64,000 nt of DNA from Oscillospiraceae bacterium. GTDB lineage: Bacteria > Bacillota > Clostridia > UMGS1840 > HGM11507. A program made the translations under genes and the position numbers. Numbering within the stretch: position 1 is the first letter of the stretch; each line of letters starts with the position of its first letter. Under the pieces are notes generated by a model. The model had not been told where the DNA came from. It did not search any database and worked only from the letters and a program-made list of their open reading frames with translations. Below are positions 61,082-64,000 of this stretch, in pieces. Location of the stretch: positions 39,302-103,301 of the forward strand of contig SVKJ01000005.1 in NCBI GenBank assembly GCA_015068525.1, written 5' to 3'.

Positions 61082-61999
61082 TTAAAAAATACTGAGTTCT
61101 AATTCTTGGCTTAATAATTCTAGTGCTTTAATTCCTGCAGAACTATTCCCCTTACTGTCTAATGCAGGCGAATAGATTCCTATACCCATTCTATTTGGCA
61201 CTACTGCCATTATACCACCACCAACACCACTTTTTGCAGGTATGCCAACATTAATAGCAAATTCTCCTGAACCATCATACATTCCACAAGTCATCAAGAC
61301 TGCATTAATGTATTTGATATGCTTTTTTTCGAACATCTGCACACCTGTAATCTGATCTTTTCCTTTATTTGCCAAAACAAAAGCAATCTTCGCCAAATCT
61401 ACACTTGTAACTTTTATTGAGCAAGCCCGAAAATAACAATCAAGTACCTCTTCAGCATCGTCGCTAATAATTCCATATGCCTTAAGCATATATGTAAGAG
61501 CCCTGTTTTTGTTACCGGTAGACTTTTCAGACTTGTAAACATCCTCATCGATATTAAGATTGGGATTACCGGCAATTTTTCGTGTCAAATCAAGTAATCT
61601 TTGAAATTTCTCCTTATATGTTTCACCATCTATAAGTGTACACAAAGCTATTGCGCCTACGTTTATCATAGGGTTGATGTGCTCACTATTTAAATCCTGA
61701 TCACTATAATTAAAAGCATCAAATGGTTTTCCTGTAGCTTCTACTCCAACCAGACTTCGAACAACATCGTTGCCTTTATCCTCAAGCGCTTGTAATAATA
61801 TTATTGCCTTCACAATGCTTTGCATCGTAAAACTCTTTTTATAATCTCCAACACCAATTATACCATGTTCGCTTGATATCGTGCAAATTCCAAAATCATT
61901 TGGATTGGATTTTGCCAGTTCAGGAATATATGTAGCTACCTTACCATTTTGTATATAAGAATAACACTTACTCATAATTTTGTGTAATAATTTTTCCAT
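61082..61999 (-). CDS. glsA: Glutaminase
   Basis: 305 residues from the ATG at 61999 (GGAGAG 7 nt upstream), matching the about 308-residue family. Contains GKVATYIPELAKSNPNDFGICTISSEHG, SIVKAIILLQALED (Ser-x-x-Lys catalytic pair near 65), PFDAFNYSDQDLNSEHINPMINVGAI and AKSGVGGGIMAVVP near the end. It splits glutamine to glutamate and ammonia. It lies 38 bp after the amylase gene. Confidence 0.95.
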   Translation of the reverse strand: MEKLLHKIMSKCYSYIQNGKVATYIPELAKSNPNDFGICTISSEHGIIGVGDYKKSFTMQSIVKAIILLQALEDKGNDVVRSLVGVEATGKPFDAFNYSDQDLNSEHINPMINVGAIALCTLIDGETYKEKFQRLLDLTRKIAGNPNLNIDEDVYKSEKSTGNKNRALTYMLKAYGIISDDAEEVLDCYFRACSIKVTSVDLAKIAFVLANKGKDQITGVQMFEKKHIKYINAVLMTCGMYDGSGEFAINVGIPAKSGVGGGIMAVVPNRMGIGIYSPALDSKGNSSAGIKALELLSQELELSIF

Positions 62000-62037
62000 A
62001 TATAATCTCTCCATTTTGATATTTTTCGACATATTAC

Positions 62038-63675
62038 CTAGTTAAAACTCTTGATCCATGTTACCAAAGAATCGTGATAGATATTCTCTAAGACATCTTT
62101 TTTCATTCGTTCTGTAACAGGTCCATTTCGTTTCATTCGTTCCAATATCGCTTCCTGCAGTTCTTCTATGGTCATTTCTTCAAAAGTTTTATTTTGTTTA
62201 AAGACAGTTTTTTCTATTTTAACAGCATCTTCTGCAAGGGTGGGAGTTTCAATAGTTTCCTCTGAAATTACCGATTCCTTATTTTCTTCAATATGAATTT
62301 TAATTGGCTTTATTTCTTCACACGAAATGTCAACAGGCAACCATATTTCCCCTGAATTAGCCTTTACATTCACGAAAATATGCCCGTCTTTTACAGGGAC
62401 TCTTTCTCCAGAAAGTCCGCCAACATACTCTTTAACATTGGAAGATGGAAGATTCATCATAAAATCATTATCATCATTATTAACTGTAACAAGTACAGAC
62501 TTACCATTATAATTTCTTGAAAATGCATACTGACCGTTTGTTAAAACCAGCTCTTTATATTCGCCATAAGATAATGCTTTTGTTTCAAATCGTATTTTGC
62601 CTAATCTTGAAATCAAATTAATCTTTTCATTGTTTTTAGTTAAATTAACATACTCGTTATATGAAACAGCAGGTCTTAAAGAATCATCAGAGCCGTATTG
62701 TTTTTGCCCTTCAATGCCAAACTCTGAGCCGTAGTAAACAGACGGAACACCCGGCAGAGTATAAAGCAAAATATGAACAGGTATAAAATGGCTTTTATTA
62801 TTAAGTTTAGTGTAAATACGTTCAACATCATGATTATCCACAAAGTTGTATAGTTTAAGTCCGTCAGGTCGATTGCCGCCCATTTCATACAAGCGTTTTA
62901 CAGTATGAGCAATTTCAAAATAATTATGGTCATTATGACCTGAATATAATGCTTTATGCAAATGATAATTAGTTACAGAGTGCAATGTTTCTCCGTTTAC
63001 CCAGCGAATATAGTCGCCATGAATTACTTCTCCCATAAGCCAGAAATCAGGCTTAACCTCATTTGCTACCTGACGGAGCATCTTAATATAACTAAAATCC
63101 AATACATCTGCAGCATCAAGACGAATTCCGTCAATATCAAATTCCTTTACCCAGAAACGAATAACATCACCGATATATTCACGAACCTCATTATTGTGCT
63201 GATTTAACTTGGCGAGCAAGTCATAACCGCCCCAGTTATCGTAAGAAAATCCGTCATTATATTCATTATTGCCATTAAAATTTACATTACAGTACCAGTC
63301 AATGTATCTTGAAGATTCTCTGTTTCGCCTGATATCATCAAATGCAAAAAAGTCCCGCCCTGTATGATTAAACACACCGTCTAAAACCACGCGTATGTCA
63401 TATTTATGACATTCCAAAACAAAAGTTTTTAAATCTTCGTTCGTGCCAAGTCTTGTATCCAGTTTTTTATAATCAGTTGTTTCGTAACCATGCCCTACTG
63501 ATTCAAAAAGAGGACCAATATAAAGAGCGTTAAACCCAAGTTTTTTTATTTGCGAAATGAAAGGAAGTAAACTATTTAATCTATGTTCAATCTTATCATA
63601 AGAATTTTGTTTAGGTGCTCCTGTCATCCCCAAAGGATATATGTGATAAAATATTGCTTCGTCATACCATGCCAT
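62038..63675 (-). CDS. Cytoplasmic alpha-amylase-family enzyme (GH13)
   Basis: 545 residues, GGAG before ATG. Barrel motifs: AIFYHIYPLGMTGAPKQNSYD, VVLDGVFNHTGRDF, catalytic Asp in GIRLDAADVLDF near 187, Glu in WLMGEVIHGDY near 215, and FVDNHDVER near 275. No signal peptide. The last 80 residues after the barrel and beta domain are acidic and low in complexity, ending in a helix pair (EEMTIEELQEAILERMKRNG) of unknown purpose. Glucan turnover role likely; the exact substrate is unclear. Confidence 0.88.
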   Translation of the reverse strand: MAWYDEAIFYHIYPLGMTGAPKQNSYDKIEHRLNSLLPFISQIKKLGFNALYIGPLFESVGHGYETTDYKKLDTRLGTNEDLKTFVLECHKYDIRVVLDGVFNHTGRDFFAFDDIRRNRESSRYIDWYCNVNFNGNNEYNDGFSYDNWGGYDLLAKLNQHNNEVREYIGDVIRFWVKEFDIDGIRLDAADVLDFSYIKMLRQVANEVKPDFWLMGEVIHGDYIRWVNGETLHSVTNYHLHKALYSGHNDHNYFEIAHTVKRLYEMGGNRPDGLKLYNFVDNHDVERIYTKLNNKSHFIPVHILLYTLPGVPSVYYGSEFGIEGQKQYGSDDSLRPAVSYNEYVNLTKNNEKINLISRLGKIRFETKALSYGEYKELVLTNGQYAFSRNYNGKSVLVTVNNDDNDFMMNLPSSNVKEYVGGLSGERVPVKDGHIFVNVKANSGEIWLPVDISCEEIKPIKIHIEENKESVISEETIETPTLAEDAVKIEKTVFKQNKTFEEMTIEELQEAILERMKRNGPVTERMKKDVLENIYHDSLVTWIKSFN

Positions 63676-63735
63676 ATAAAATTCTCCGTTTCATATATTT
63701 CTAATAAAGTTCAACAATCTTTATATAAAGACTGT

Positions 63736-63784
63736 ATAATTTAGATGCCAATGTTATTAGAGGCATGTTCGTGTTAAGTTAGGA
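63736..63784. repeat. Array head fragment with the GTCAAGTCAGGA-like motif
   Basis: TTTAGATGCC, a hairpin ATGCC/GGCAT, then TTCGTGTTAAGTTAGGA. It links the head of the core/hairpin arrays with the repeat that brackets the RCC1 region. No cores are present here. Confidence 0.55.
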
Positions 63785-63803
63785 ATAAAAAATCATTCTT
63801 AAA

Positions 63804-64000
63804 TTACACTAATCCCATACACCACTCAACACAAATGGCAACAATGACTACAAGTGCTGATATTATAAATCCATGAATCATTGGATTTATTCCGGACTTT
63901 TTCATATCCTTAAAGCTTGTGTTTAATCCTATTGCCGCAAGTGCAGTAACCATCAAAAATTTACTTATATCTTTAGCAACTGATGAAACATTTGCCGGTA
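63804..64000 (-). CDS. Putative sulfate exporter family (YeiH-like) transporter, 3' end
   Basis: Only the last 65 residues are in the window, stop at 63804. They read KFLMVTALAAIGLNTSFKDMKKSG and then a hydrophobic helix GFIISALVVIVAICVEW, the conserved C terminus of the YeiH/UPF0324 family. Most of the gene, including the start, lies to the right. Confidence 0.75.
   Translation of the reverse strand, partial: PANVSSVAKDISKFLMVTALAAIGLNTSFKDMKKSGINPMIHGFIISALVVIVAICVEWCMGLV

Overview
The window is AT-rich chromosomal DNA of a spore-forming Firmicute of the class Clostridia. The evidence is the spoIIAA-spoIIAB-sigF operon, a two-subunit glgC/glgD glycogen pathway, Bacillus-type LexA boxes, strong AGGAGG ribosome binding sites, near-consensus sigma-A promoters and many Clostridia-type neighbourhoods (lepA-hemW, folC-valS, comEC-holA-ligA). 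I see no rRNA, tRNA, CRISPR array or transposase gene. Most genes lie on the minus strand.

Layout. 1-3.3 kb: a minus-strand cassette of a membrane protein, an HPr-kinase-like ATPase, a PqqD-like carrier, a SEC11/SipW-type peptidase and an ABC exporter (cut by the window edge), which looks like a peptide-modification or export system. 3.5-4.9 kb: a GT2 glycosyltransferase and a truncated GT-A-like protein. 5.0-7.5 kb: a polar amino-acid ABC importer with a terminator and three hairpin repeats inside the operon. 7.6-12.6 kb: ligA, holA, comEC. 12.7-19.6 kb: an NlpC/P60 cell-wall hydrolase, pncA-like, flavodoxin, DUF3048 lipoprotein, galM, a prolyl-tRNA-editing protein, zinc-ribbon proteins and a nitroreductase. 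19.7-26.4 kb: copper ATPase (with a C-terminal CopZ-like domain that may also be made separately), a parvulin, CYTH, serA-serC and tadA. 26.4-37.4 kb: hemW-lepA, a Na/Pi transporter, a DUF4886 protein, spoIIAA-AB-sigF, folC and valS. 37.7-40.3 kb: a ROK-like kinase and nagA, with a perfect 27-bp operator-like palindrome at the promoter.

40.3-46.4 kb is the most unusual part. lexA and a yneA-like LysM gene, often neighbours in Firmicutes, are separated by about 4.9 kb holding a Cu/Zn-SOD-like gene, two membrane-protein genes, a large RCC1-repeat protein and several repeat elements. A divergent promoter pair with three LexA boxes survives beside yneA. Its leftward arm, probably once the lexA promoter, now fires into the membrane protein/RCC1 pair.

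46.5-63.7 kb is glucan metabolism: a glgB-glgC-glgD-glgA-glgP-malQ operon, a divergent neopullulanase-like GH13 enzyme and a second GH13 amylase. Between them are a DUF218 protein, a tyrosine recombinase overlapping a PD-(D/E)xK-like nuclease, and a glutaminase. The window ends in the 3' end of a sulfate-exporter-family gene.

The most striking unexplained structure is a family of about 230-bp intergenic elements (40.4, 58.3 and 59.4 kb). The two best copies carry four copies of an 8-bp core on the left and four reverse complements on the right, separated by mini-hairpins. The core differs between them (GCGATATA versus GCTAAATT) while the left/right pairing is kept. All three sit directly downstream of a minus-strand gene in the same orientation.
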